From contig NC_054082.1 in assembly GCF_017562075.2 (NCBI RefSeq), positions 50,276,037 through 50,340,036 of the forward strand: 64,000 bases of DNA. The letters are read 5' to 3'. Origin of the DNA: Anopheles merus (Eukaryota > Arthropoda > Insecta > Diptera > Culicidae). Every line of letters begins with the position of its first letter. The first letter of the stretch is position 1. Below the pieces are notes generated by a model. That model ran no database searches, was not told the origin of the DNA, and saw nothing but the letters and a program-made list of their open reading frames with translations. Of the stretch, positions 41,041 to 50,289 are shown in pieces. Made by a program: the position numbers and the translations under genes.

Positions 41041-42213
41041 GAGCGTGTTATTTTTAGCATCTTTCTGCCATGTTTTAAAATTGATTTGCACGAGCGCAGT
41101 TTAGCAGTTCAGAGGGCAAGCATATACAAATTATTCCAAGAGAATTTCCTTTTACCATTAAAACGATTGAATACCATTTTTGTATCAAATGCTCGAAAAA
41201 TATTTGCAAAACATAAAATTACTAAATATCTACCAATCAAATGCCGAAGCACACCTTATTGCCCAATAAAAATTCATATACATTAGTATTTTCGATGTAA
41301 TAAAGTGTGATTCCAGCAATAGTATAATAGTTGTATGTTATCAAAAAGCACTGAGTACACGTTGATATATTAAAAAATACATAAACGGTTTTTCTTTTTT
41401 TGTTATTTTGTGTGCGGTGTTGTTTAGCTGGCTATTAACAGTTGCTTATCATTCGAAAGTTACTTAAATTCTCATTTATGTCAGGCTACTAGCCGTTTTA
41501 TCATATTAAATATGTAATTCGATAACAGATGACTTTATCTCGTACCCAAAACCATTCATCGTACAGAAAATGTCCTACGAGCTTTCTGTTCTTCCCACCG
41601 TTCTCTTCTTCTTCCCCTATGAAACGGATAGCGATGGCGCAAACGTTTACCATTCCCGTTTTCATTCCGTCAGAGCATGGCGCCATTTTTACTTTTTCAG
41701 TAGTTATCTCACCGGGCCATAACGGAGAAGTCCGTTTTAAATGGATGATTTTGTTGATTCATACTAGTGGCGAGGGGGTCCCGGAGGAATGCAGATTCTA
41801 TTCCGGCGAGACCGGACGAGTCCGGGAGAATGCGGTTAATCTCGTACAGGAAAACCCTAAATAAATAAATTAAACAGGGGGTAGTGAAGGGGATTTTCTT
41901 GATCAAATTGAAATCAGGACTCGGCTTGACTCTTACGGAATTGCGGAGTCGAACCCGATTTTTTTTTTTTCGTAGTCGAATTAACTTTTTATATCCGGAT
42001 CCCCACTACTTCACTCCGGATTGCTCATGACTACACCATATGCACGACGGATTATTCAATTACGGCGGTCCTACAATGTCGAGATAAATAACTATATCAA
42101 CTAGCTAATACGTCACCGCTAACAACACTGTCCACGACGGTTGCCCGTATTTTTGTTTTAAAACTGAGATTGTTTATTAGAACAAAGATCTCGCCGGAAA
42201 TTTGTGGCGGCGT
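41041..42213. other. Non-coding transition block
   Basis: AT-rich to about 41.5 kb, then mixed. Around 41870-42030 a stretch begins CAGGGGGTAGTGAAGGGGAT and ends ATCCCCACTACTTCACTCC, which looks like a degraded inverted-repeat element, but the arms are imperfect and unsupported by a target duplication. Confidence 0.35.
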
Positions 42214-42222
42214 TTTAGTTTT

Positions 42223-42437
42223 CGGCCGGTCTCATGGTACAGTCGTCAACTCGCACGACTTAACAACAAGACCGTCATGGGTTCAAGCCCCTAATAGACC
42301 GTGCTGCCATACGTAGGACTTTGACTATCCTGCTATGTGGGGGGTAGTCCAAAATCCAATGAAAACCAACCCCACAAATGGTACAGGCTGGCCTTGACCG
42401 GCAACGGTTGTTGAGCCTAAAGAAGAAGAAGAATAAA
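42223..42437 (+). mobile_element. tRNA-derived SINE, full length, plus strand
   Basis: It shows the head CGGCCGGTCTCATGGTACAG, an A-box-like TGGTACAGTCG near 42235, an intact B box GGTTCAAGCCC at 42280-42290, the core GACTTTGACTATCC and the tail AAAGAAGAAGAAGAATAAA. An exact 9-bp target duplication, TTTAGTTTT, flanks it at 42214-42222 and 42438-42446. With intact A and B boxes and a clean duplication this is among the better preserved copies, though a small G-rich insertion (GGGGGGTAG) interrupts the middle. Confidence 0.93.
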
Positions 42438-42809
42438 TTTAGTTTTATATTCCTATCACCCCGCTTCTAGACGACCAAACCGTCTCTCATCCTGTGAAAG
42501 CAGTTTTTTAATATGGCCTGGCGATAACAACTATAAGCCCACCTGTATATTATACCCACTTTGCTTTTTAGCTAAAACATAGACGGTTTGACAGATGGAA
42601 AGTGTTGCCGACACAGACGTAAAGACAACGCAAATGCTATGTGATTGTTAATTCCAATAGACACATTAAGATAAACATAAAATGGGACAAATTCCGAACC
42701 CATGTCGATTCTGAATCTCAACAGAATTCATACTGATGCTGGAACTGATTCCAATCCCAGAGTCATAAGACTACTCTGGCCATGGAATTGATCCTGGCAC
42801 TATAACAGT

Positions 42810-43646
42810 CAGATGCGGATTTTCCCATAAGCGGACTACGCGGCCGCGGGGGGCCCCAGCCTAAAGGAGGCCCCCAGCGAAACCTCCACTTGTTAGTTTC
42901 CTGTTATAAGCGATTGATTTTTTCTATGAATGCACATATGGACGGAAAAAGAATATTTCTCAAAGTAGTACATTGTCACAAGTAAGTGTGTAGAATGTGT
43001 TGATAACGTTGTTACGAACTTTGGAGATAATTTTTGCAGGCTTTGAAAAATTTGACATACTTTCGCTCTCTTCCATATAAGCAATACAACCTCTCATGGC
43101 AATAAAGCATGAAGAAGCTCTTGAGACGTTTAATTTAATGCTTTTAAGAACTTCGTCCACGGTCTCAATAGCAAGGACGGCAAGTCTTAAAATACATAAG
43201 TACCGGATAATCATTATCAGACACTTGGATTTCGGGTGATTTTAATATTTCTGTGAAACAGGAAATGACACAAACTTTGTGGAGTGGTTTTTACCTCTCA
43301 TATACATAATTGAGCAAATAATGAATTGCAAAATCTTCTTTACAAATAAAAAAGTAAAAATGATCAAAATTCGTTTTTTTTGTAAGGGTTTCCAAACATG
43401 CCTTTTAGGTGTACTAGACCAATTGCCAGGTTGTTGCAGAGGTCAAATTGGTCATTGGTTGTGCAAACGATTCGCTAGCTTCGGGGCCCCAACGTCCATC
43501 CTTCCTGGGGCCCTTGTCGCTATTACTGTGTCCATAGGCATGCATGTAATACATACGGCATACTATAAACTAGCGATCTACGGGGCCCCTTGATCGGCGG
43601 GGCCCTAGGCGACCGCCTAGTCCGCCTACCGTTAGATCCGCCACTG
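42810..43646. mobile_element. hAT-type non-autonomous element, about 837 bp
   Basis: The left end reads CAGATGCGGATTTTCCCATA then GCGGACTACGCGGCCG and a G/C-rich run. The reverse complement of the right end reads CAGTGGCGGATCTAACGGTA then GGCGGACTAGGCGGTCG and GGGGCCC. These are imperfect terminal inverted repeats of about 45 bp. The CAG start is typical of hAT elements. Internal sequence has no transposase frame. The 8-bp flanks do not match clearly, so no target duplication is claimed. The flanks share GGAACTGAT(T/C)CC phrases (42743-42754, 43665-43676), suggesting insertion into a small local repeat. Confidence 0.7.
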
Positions 43647-43729
43647 CATATACCCACCGCTACTGGAACTGATCCCAAACCAATACTGGTCCTTGAAATA
43701 ATTAAGATTGCATATGTTTTGTTTTTTTC

Positions 43730-43795
43730 GTCGGCGGGTTCTGTGGTACTATTGCACCTCGGACGACTTAACAACAAGCCCAAAATAATATATAG
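43730..43795 (+). mobile_element. SINE head fragment
   Basis: CGGCGGGTTCTGTGGTACTA, then CGGACGACTTAACAACAAGCCC, follows the head of the main SINE family; it breaks off before the B box and is followed by unrelated AT-rich sequence. Confidence 0.5.
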
Positions 43796-43834
43796 TCCAG
43801 CATAATATGTTACACCGCAGTGTTATACCGTGGG

Positions 43835-44035
43835 CAGGGGCGGATTAAACACTACACAAACTAAGCGGCCACGTGGGGCTCCGAGAGCTCAAGGGGCCTC
43901 GAAAAAAGAAACCCAGCCCCCACTCACAAGTAAATTTGCGTTTCAATCCTTCTCTAGTTTATAATTACTCATAAAACTTCTCGCTTGACATTTCAGAAAG
44001 TCCTATATTCGTGTGACCGCTTAGGGCCTCCACAT
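43835..44035 (+). mobile_element. hAT-type miniature element, right end lost
   Basis: It starts CAGGGGCGGATTAAACACTA and is collinear for about 200 bp with the copy at 46305-46508 (shared stretches include GCTCCGA, TTTGCGTTTCAATC, CATTTCAGAAAG, TTCGTGTGACCGCTTAG). Similarity ends after CCTCCACATC near 44035, so the terminal repeat on that side is missing. Confidence 0.75.
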
Positions 44036-44401
44036 CTTTTTACAAGGTATTGATTTTTTGGGTTTATATCGGGTTTTTACCATTTTCATTTTTACTCGGA
44101 AAAATATTAAGTATTTTCGTTTGAATGGAATTTTTAAAGCATTTTTGTCACTTTAATTACAAATCTTCTCGAAATTTTATATAAAACAAACTGTACGCAA
44201 TCAAGGCATACAAATAGTCGTTTAGTAAAAAGATGAAATAAATAAATATCATATTTCAAACGGATGATTTAACACCTTTATTTTCCCATCGGCGATCTCG
44301 CACAACCAAATCTTGGTTTGTAAACGGTTCGTTCAATGATATCAAAACAAAAATTCTGATTATTAATAAAATTCAAGATCTTCAATCAACAAGGGCAATT
44401 A

Positions 44402-44751
44402 CAGGTATTCCCCGATATACGCTGTTAATGCGAACCGGAAGCAATAGCGTTTCTCGAATATTAGCATAAGTCGAATTTCGAGGTTTCAGTCAAATTATAG
44501 CTAGTTTTCGTATAATTTTGCTTGAAGTGGTAGGTTTTAGTCACTAAATTAGTTAATTTATCTGATTTCCATTGCAGACTACAATTTCCTACCTTTTAAA
44601 ATGGTTTTTAAAGTTGGACTTAAAGGAAAATAATTTGCATTTGACGACTGGTGCTGGACAGCTGGACAGTGGTAAATCAGTACCATTTGCTCAAATAACT
44701 ATCAAATTAAAAAAAAAATACTCGATAATAGCGTGTATCGGGGAATACGTT
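44402..44751. mobile_element. pogo/Tigger-like miniature element, 350 bp
   Basis: The left end is CAGGTATTCCCCGATATACG and the reverse complement of the right end is AACGTATTCCCCGATACACG. The inverted repeats agree at about 18 of 21 positions after the first bases and continue weakly. TA dinucleotides flank it at 44400-44401 and 44752-44753. TA target choice with a CAG start and TCCCCGATATACG-type repeats resembles non-autonomous pogo/Tigger elements. The interior has no transposase; a 60-codon frame inside is not recognisable. Confidence 0.75.
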
Positions 44752-44753
44752 TA

Positions 44754-46296
44754 GGTTTTTTTTTCAAATTGAAAACTCTAATATTTATATGAATTCTAAC
44801 AAAGCTTGTTGTATCAATATGTTGAAACGCGGTTAATCTAACCTTTTTACCAGATACATTTGACATCCCCAATATTAGAACTAATGAAAGGTACCTAGGC
44901 AACTAAGATCTGTTATAAATGGACTCGATCTAGTTTATACATAACATGGTAGTAAAAAAGGAATTGACAACTGTTTAAAGATCTTTTAGCGAGTTTGAGT
45001 GGATGAACACCAAAACTCTTAACAGTTTATCCACTGATCGAGCTGGAAAATGTAAGTACTTGTCGTGTAAATACGATTTAAACAAGGGCACATATTCCCG
45101 TAATGTTTGTATAGATGACGATTCAATAAAATTGATGAAGATAAATACTAAATGCACATTAAATTACTGTTGGAAACTGCTATAAGGTACCAACAGACTA
45201 TCAGCAGCGGCGATATTGTGTGTGTGCACAAACATAAGAAGGGAGAAAACTTTACAAAATAAGCTAATTGAGATTAAAACACCCAAGAGCAAAGATTAAT
45301 AGAGGACAAAGGAAAAATATTTGTTAGATGCATTCTCAGTGCTTTCCTAACTGAATGAATTATTCTTTTGTTTTTTAGTTAGAGAGCCAGTTTCTAACAG
45401 ATACGTTTATACTGGTCTCCTTTACAACGGCCTAGCCGTATTGCTAATGTCATGCAAGGATGCATTTTGCAACGCCTTTTCATAAGTAGAACAGCCTTTT
45501 AGATCTGCAATGTCTACCACTTGATTGCAGGACAGATGGTGTAAGCTACTCTGTCCAATTTAATAACACAATTGTCGTGTTCGATTTCACAAAGAATATT
45601 CGGCACCGTAATTCCAGACCGTAAAACAAGTTTAAAGCTAAAAAGGTGTAGTATGTGTGTAAATTTGAAGATCAAAAAAGGAATCATATTTTGTAATATT
45701 TCAAGTAAAATTTTTAAAATTGTATTGTTTTATCAAATGTAGAATGTTTTCGAAAAGTGAGTAATGCAGACGTTTGACCGATTAAAATTGAATTAGTTAG
45801 AAAATATTAAATGTAGAAAATATCATAATTGCCTTAAATAATTCGAAGCAATTAGGTTTATACAGTATGAACTCACTGGTTGAACTTCTATTGACTATTG
45901 AATGCGGGCAACTATTGAATGCGGGCTTTTTTGTTGGCATGTTTTTTCATACATTTTTTTTGAAAAGGTCATGAGATTTTTGTAATTTTTTCACTGTTGA
46001 ACCATACTAACACATGCGTTTCGATGCAATTGCCAGCAAGCTATCGAGCGTTTAACTAAAAATTATGCCAACTAAAAAGCGTTCAACTGTTAAATTCTGG
46101 CTGAAATTTTTATAATTCTTTACCATACCTTTCAAAACCATAACCAAAGCGATTGCCATTGAATGAATATAAACTAAGCAAAAAGAGAGTGCGAGTGAAT
46201 GTCCTAAGCGATCATACGAATGTAATCCTTTCTAAAACGTGGAGCGAGAGTATCAACCGTCTCTTATATTAACACGTTTGATTGCGAAAATAACAA
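44754..46296. other. AT-rich non-coding stretch with one dispersed repeat
   Basis: Nothing gene-like. The segment 45612-45690 (GACCGTAAAACAAGTTTAAAG, AAAAAGGTGTAGTATGTGTGTAAATTTGAAGAT) is similar to 50142-50275, which lies at the 3' side of the reverse-transcriptase relic on the minus strand, so it may be a 3' fragment of the same non-LTR family. Confidence 0.4.
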
Positions 46297-46304
46297 CGAG
46301 AAAT

Positions 46305-46508
46305 CAGGGACGGATTAAGCACTACGCAAACTATGCCGTCTCAAGGGGGCTCCGAAAAAAGGAACCCACTCAATCCCCGCTCAAGTAAGTTTGCTTTTCA
46401 ATCTTTCTTTGGTTTAGAATCTCTCTAGAAAACTCCTCGCTCGACACTTCAGAAAGACATAAATTCGTGTGACCGCTTAGAGCTTCAACTCGTGTTAATC
46501 CGCCACGG
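46305..46508 (+). mobile_element. hAT-type miniature element, complete, 204 bp
   Basis: It starts CAGGGACGGATTAAGCACTA and ends TTAATCCGCCACGG; the terminal repeats pair as CAGGGACGGATTAA against CCGTGGCGGATTAA. An 8-bp near-exact duplication, CGAGAAAT at 46297-46304 and CGAGAAAC at 46509-46516, matches the hAT target-site length. It is the best preserved copy of a family also present at 43835, 22060 (minus) and 51929. It encodes nothing and would have needed a transposase supplied in trans. Confidence 0.9.
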
Positions 46509-46516
46509 CGAGAAAC

Positions 46517-47008
46517 CCTATTTACTTGTGAAAACTTTGCCCTATGACCAAAAGGACAGTTGGTCCTTTAACGATGCATGAAAATGATGAACTTTAGGTA
46601 AAACTATGGTTAGATACTTTAAAATATCGAATATTCTACAGTGCTGCCCTTAGCAAAATACCAAGAGATGCCAAAATTTTGGCTACATATTTTAAAATAG
46701 ACTATTTACAAACGGAAGTGACCAGTATTAATCAAATGAAGCACAAATGTTTTTAAATGTTCATATTTGATGGTGCTACAGTCACAATTGGTACACTTAT
46801 CTTACCTTTCAATTCTTTTCATCGATTATTTCAGATTCAATATTTAACAACCTTCCTGTAGTAAACCCATTAATAGACTGAGCCTTCTTTCATGTACAAC
46901 ATCTTTTTGAGACTATGTCTGTGTCTACTAGATTGTTTTCCTCCAAAATTCCAACCACCTTATTTTCTATGCCTGCTATTTTTGTTTGGAGCTCTATTTT
47001 TAATTTTT
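46517..47008. other. AT-rich interval
   Basis: No element or gene recognised. Confidence 0.45.
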
Positions 47009-47165
47009 CTTCTACTTCTTCTTCTTCTTCTTCTTCTTCCATTTGGTGTAACGTCCTACGCGGACATACTGGCCTATATAGGCTTTTGAGACTTTGAGAC
47101 TCAATACCACGCATCCGAATAGTCAGTCCTTGCTACTGGGGGACGGTCCATTCTAGGTTTCAACC
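47009..47165 (-). mobile_element. SINE, second-tail subfamily, minus strand, head cut off
   Basis: On the minus strand it reads from the B-box region GGTTGAAACC through ATGGACCGTCCCCC and GACTGACTATTC, then the alternative tail AAAGCCTATATAGGCCAGTA, TGTCCGCGTAGGACGTTACA, and a long (GAA) tail at 47009-47040. The A-box half is missing: the sequence changes abruptly at 47166 to a hAT-type terminus. The central part matches the main SINE family, but the 3' tail does not. Confidence 0.75.
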
Positions 47166-47340
47166 CAGTGGCGAGTTTACAGTGTCGGGGGCCCTAAGAA
47201 GTTATAAATGTTGTGGCTCTCTGTACAAGATTACCAGGGGGTACCCCACATCCGTCTTGGATTATGTAACATTTCAACTTAAATTTTGTTGCTGGCGGGG
47301 GGTGGGGGGGGGGGGTGTTTAGGATTCGTGTAGCACGATA
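47166..47340 (+). mobile_element. End of a hAT-type element of the CAGTGGCG family
   Basis: CAGTGGCGAGTTTACAGTGT followed by CGGGGGCCC begins exactly where the SINE is interrupted. It resembles the ends of the element at 42810-43646. G-rich stretches follow to about 47322. The opposite terminus could not be located. Confidence 0.5.
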
Positions 47341-47482
47341 CGAACTAACTTAACTAACAGTTCAAAGTTTTCAATATTTGACTTATATGTTAATGCCGGT
47401 TTTTGACAAGCCTAGTTTGACCAAGTAGTTGGAATTGCTGAATTAAACAGACAACTTAAAGATTTAACTTTTCCGAAATATT

Positions 47483-47657
47483 TCTAGGCCTGTCTATTTC
47501 ACTAATTGGATTGCTTATCAGTGACTTTTCATAACCCATAACAGCATAGTCAAGTCACTTATACGTTTGTGAAAGGAGCACGGTTCATACGAGGCTTGAA
47601 CCCATGATAGACATGTTGAAAAAACGTACGAATTGATGACGCTACCACGGGACCGAC
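47483..47657 (-). mobile_element. SINE, minus strand, tail-truncated and diverged
   Basis: The reverse complement shows an A-box region GGTCCCGTGGTAGCGTCATC, CATGTCTATCATGG, a B box GGTTCAAGCCTCG and the following GAACCGTGCTCC. The GAA tail and the last segment are lost, and no target duplication is visible. Confidence 0.7.
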
Positions 47658-48208
47658 TCATCCTGGTCAAAGCGTTTTTTTTTTATTCAGAAGGAACGGT
47701 TCAAAAAGACCTCGCCGAACCATTTGCTAAAGATTAATTTGTTCATTTATTTCACAATTCGTTGAAATTTTATAATTGTTTATGAATGTAAAGCAATGAC
47801 TCTTTAGTCTAACTATAGTGCTACGATCAGATAACTGTATCCTCATAAGGTGAAGCCTAAGTATATCCCTAAAAACATGTTTAGACATTTTGAAATCGAC
47901 AAGTTTATACATTTCATTGAAAGTGTGGCCAGATCCAAAGGATCAGATTGACCTAAATGGATAATGGAAAGCTTAGTTTTTTATGGCGCGTTATAATATA
48001 ATAGTCTAATATTCTAATATAGTATTATATTATAATCGATCAATTATAATAGTGTAGGAGCACCTTTATGATTATTCAATAGCCCTGATGTGAATAGGCA
48101 TTTTGCTACAATTTTGCGCTTATTGAGAATCTATAATCCTAATATATAATCGCCAGTGATGAAGCCCAACAGCGAACCTTGTTGCTTTACTCGGTAAGAA
48201 TTCTATTC
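47658..48208. other. AT-rich interval
   Basis: Contains a locally TA-rich stretch near 47990-48050 (TAATATAATAGTCTAATATTC). No element or gene recognised. Confidence 0.4.
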
Positions 48209-48216
48209 GGTTATAC

Positions 48217-48411
48217 CAGCGATCGGCGAAAGTACGGATTTGGCATGCGGTTATTTGGTTTCAAGATGGTGTCTCTTAAAAGTTCATATATTTCATATAA
48301 CTTTCACACATTTTTGCTCTTAGTTAAACAATTTGGCTCTTCACATGAATCTCTACAAACATTCTGAATGTAGAATTTGGCTCTTTTGGTTGCAGAGTTT
48401 GTCGACTGCTG
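48217..48411. mobile_element. hAT miniature element, 195 bp
   Basis: It starts CAGCGATCGGCGAAAGTACG; the reverse complement of its end is CAGCAGTCGACAAACTCTGC. An exact 8-bp duplication, GGTTATAC, lies at 48209-48216 and 48412-48419. The termini match those of the larger element at 48950-50103 (CAGCGGTCGGCAAA), so the two are members of one family, this one more diverged. It has no coding capacity. Confidence 0.92.
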
Positions 48412-48419
48412 GGTTATAC

Positions 48420-48941
48420 CATTATTCAGAACAGGGACTTCACTAATTATGCATTCCCAACCAGATCGCGTAAATGCACAATAAAGGGTTTATATGGTAA
48501 TTGATTCACGAAACCCTCGATCGGGGTGAAAGGCTAAAAGAGCGTCGAGGTATCAGGTTTCAGTACGTCCCAGGGATGTATCATCCATCGGAATCCAGTG
48601 TGGAAGTGTTTATCAGCGTGAAAACAACAGTGTCTGATCATATTGTGCAGAGAATTTCATTAAATCACATATTTAATTCTGTTCGTAGTTCAAAGCAAGA
48701 TTTTTTATCTTGTTTTTCATTCCGGACAGCCGAAGTAAGTTGTGATTAATATACAAATACGTTTTGAAACAGTGATAATGCCAAGAAAACAACGATATTT
48801 GAAGATGTATGTGATAAATGCATTGATGGCCGTAAGGGAAAGATTGCCAATTTGCGTAGCATTTCTTCGGTTCTACTCATCTACGAGTCAAAAGTAAAAC
48901 AACATCCAACCCCCTTTGTATTTAAGACTGTCGTTCTGTCG
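48420..48941. other. Interval between two related hAT elements
   Basis: An 82-codon plus-strand frame at 48501-48749 is present but has no recognisable features. No repeat was recognised. Confidence 0.4.
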
Positions 48942-48949
48942 GTCTAAGA

Positions 48950-50103
48950 CAGCGGTCGGCAAAGTCCGGCCCGCGGGCCAAATGCGGCCCGCCACAACTT
49001 TCAATCCGGCCCGCGAAAGGATTTGACTGATTTTGAAAGATGGGAAGAAACGATTTGTACACAAATTACTGAAGATCTTTTAGTATACTATATTAAACCA
49101 GCGTACTTTTTCAAGTTTTAATTAAAGTACTATGGAATGACGGACCGTTCAGTATGTTCGAGCTCGAGGTCAATATCCCCGTAACTTTTGCATGATAATG
49201 TAAAAAACTTTAAACTGCATTGCAAAATGATTGCATTGAGTTTTTGCGTAATTGTTTGCCACTGCGAAGCCAGTGAATGCGAATTCTTATTCCTGATCTG
49301 TTTATTCATGTTTCCCAGGTACTATATTACTATATTACAGTTTGATGGGTTGCATCGATATCCCGGTCCAGCTAACGCAGTAATGTAGCCCCATATCCCT
49401 CTGTCTTCCTTTCAGCTTCTTTTGAAACCTCAAAAATGAACCTGGGCTTTCTTTCGATTATTTGATTGTTGCCTAATAGTGCCAAGATGTTGGCGACCAA
49501 AATGCCAAAACGGGTATATACGACGTTCACAAACTTCCGCACGGAGTCCATTTTGGACGCTACGGGGTGCCATTCTTTGATCGCACACGCTTTTGATTCA
49601 CTTTTTTGGCCATCATGGTTAGAATTCGATTGATAGAGGTGTCAAATTTTGTCTGCTAACTAATGGAATACTACTACTGAAAGTGCAATGAACGTTTTGT
49701 TAGTACAGGTTAAGATAAACCCATGAAAAATCGACAATTGTTGTCCATTTTTTAATGCAACCGTTATGTAATATTAACATTATTTTGTGAGTAATATTAA
49801 CACCACAATAAGAGACTATCGAAATGAAGGTCGTGTACAAAATTTTATGATTTATATTTTTGTATATTAATTATTTTTTAAGTAGGTATTATCAATTTTG
49901 AACCATACTTGGATGACACAAGTATAGAAAAACAGCAATAATACCAATCGCATTGCTTGATATAATTAACCAATTATTTTGTTTGTAAAATTATATAATG
50001 TAATAATTAAACCACAATAATAGAAAAACCGCATTCTCCTGGCCAGCGGCTTTAGATCATTTACTAAATTTGGCCCTTTGCCTCAAAAGTTTGCCGACCG
50101 CTG
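48950..50103. mobile_element. hAT element, non-autonomous, 1154 bp
   Basis: The left terminus CAGCGGTCGGCAAAGTCCGG and the reverse complement of the right terminus CAGCGGTCGGCAAACTTTTG share 14 identical bases. The exact 8-bp duplication GTCTAAGA at 48942-48949 and 50104-50111 defines the insertion. Behind the left TIR are CCGGCCCGCGGGCC and GCGGCCCGCC motifs, common in hAT subterminal regions. The AT-rich interior has no transposase frame; the 66-codon opening at 49188-49388 is unrelated to one. It is an internally deleted or decayed copy. Confidence 0.95.
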
Positions 50104-50216
50104 GTCTAAGAGAACACCAACATACAGAATCAAGCGCCCAGACCTTAAAACAAGTTAAAAACCAAAAAGGTGTAATGTGTGTGTGTGTGCGTTTGATTGC
50201 GTTTGATTAGATTTGA

Positions 50217-50218
<2 letters not shown>

Positions 50219-50250
<32 letters not shown>
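50219..50250. repeat. (GT)16 microsatellite
   Basis: A pure GT run; a shorter GT run lies at 50177-50189. Confidence 0.9.
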
Positions 50251-50255
<5 letters not shown>

Positions 50256-50289
50256 TTAAGATTATGAAAGGAATTTTCAGGCTGTCCAG

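Noticed and set aside
41931..41956. GGGTTCGACTCC on the minus strand, a tRNA B-box-like sequence
   Set aside because: The arms do not form a T-stem and no A box, anticodon arm or acceptor stem can be built around it.
41871..42030. Possible inverted-repeat element (CAGGGGGTAGTGAAGGGGAT ... ATCCCCACTACTTCACTCC)
   Set aside because: Arms are imperfect and offset, and no target duplication or second copy was found in the window.
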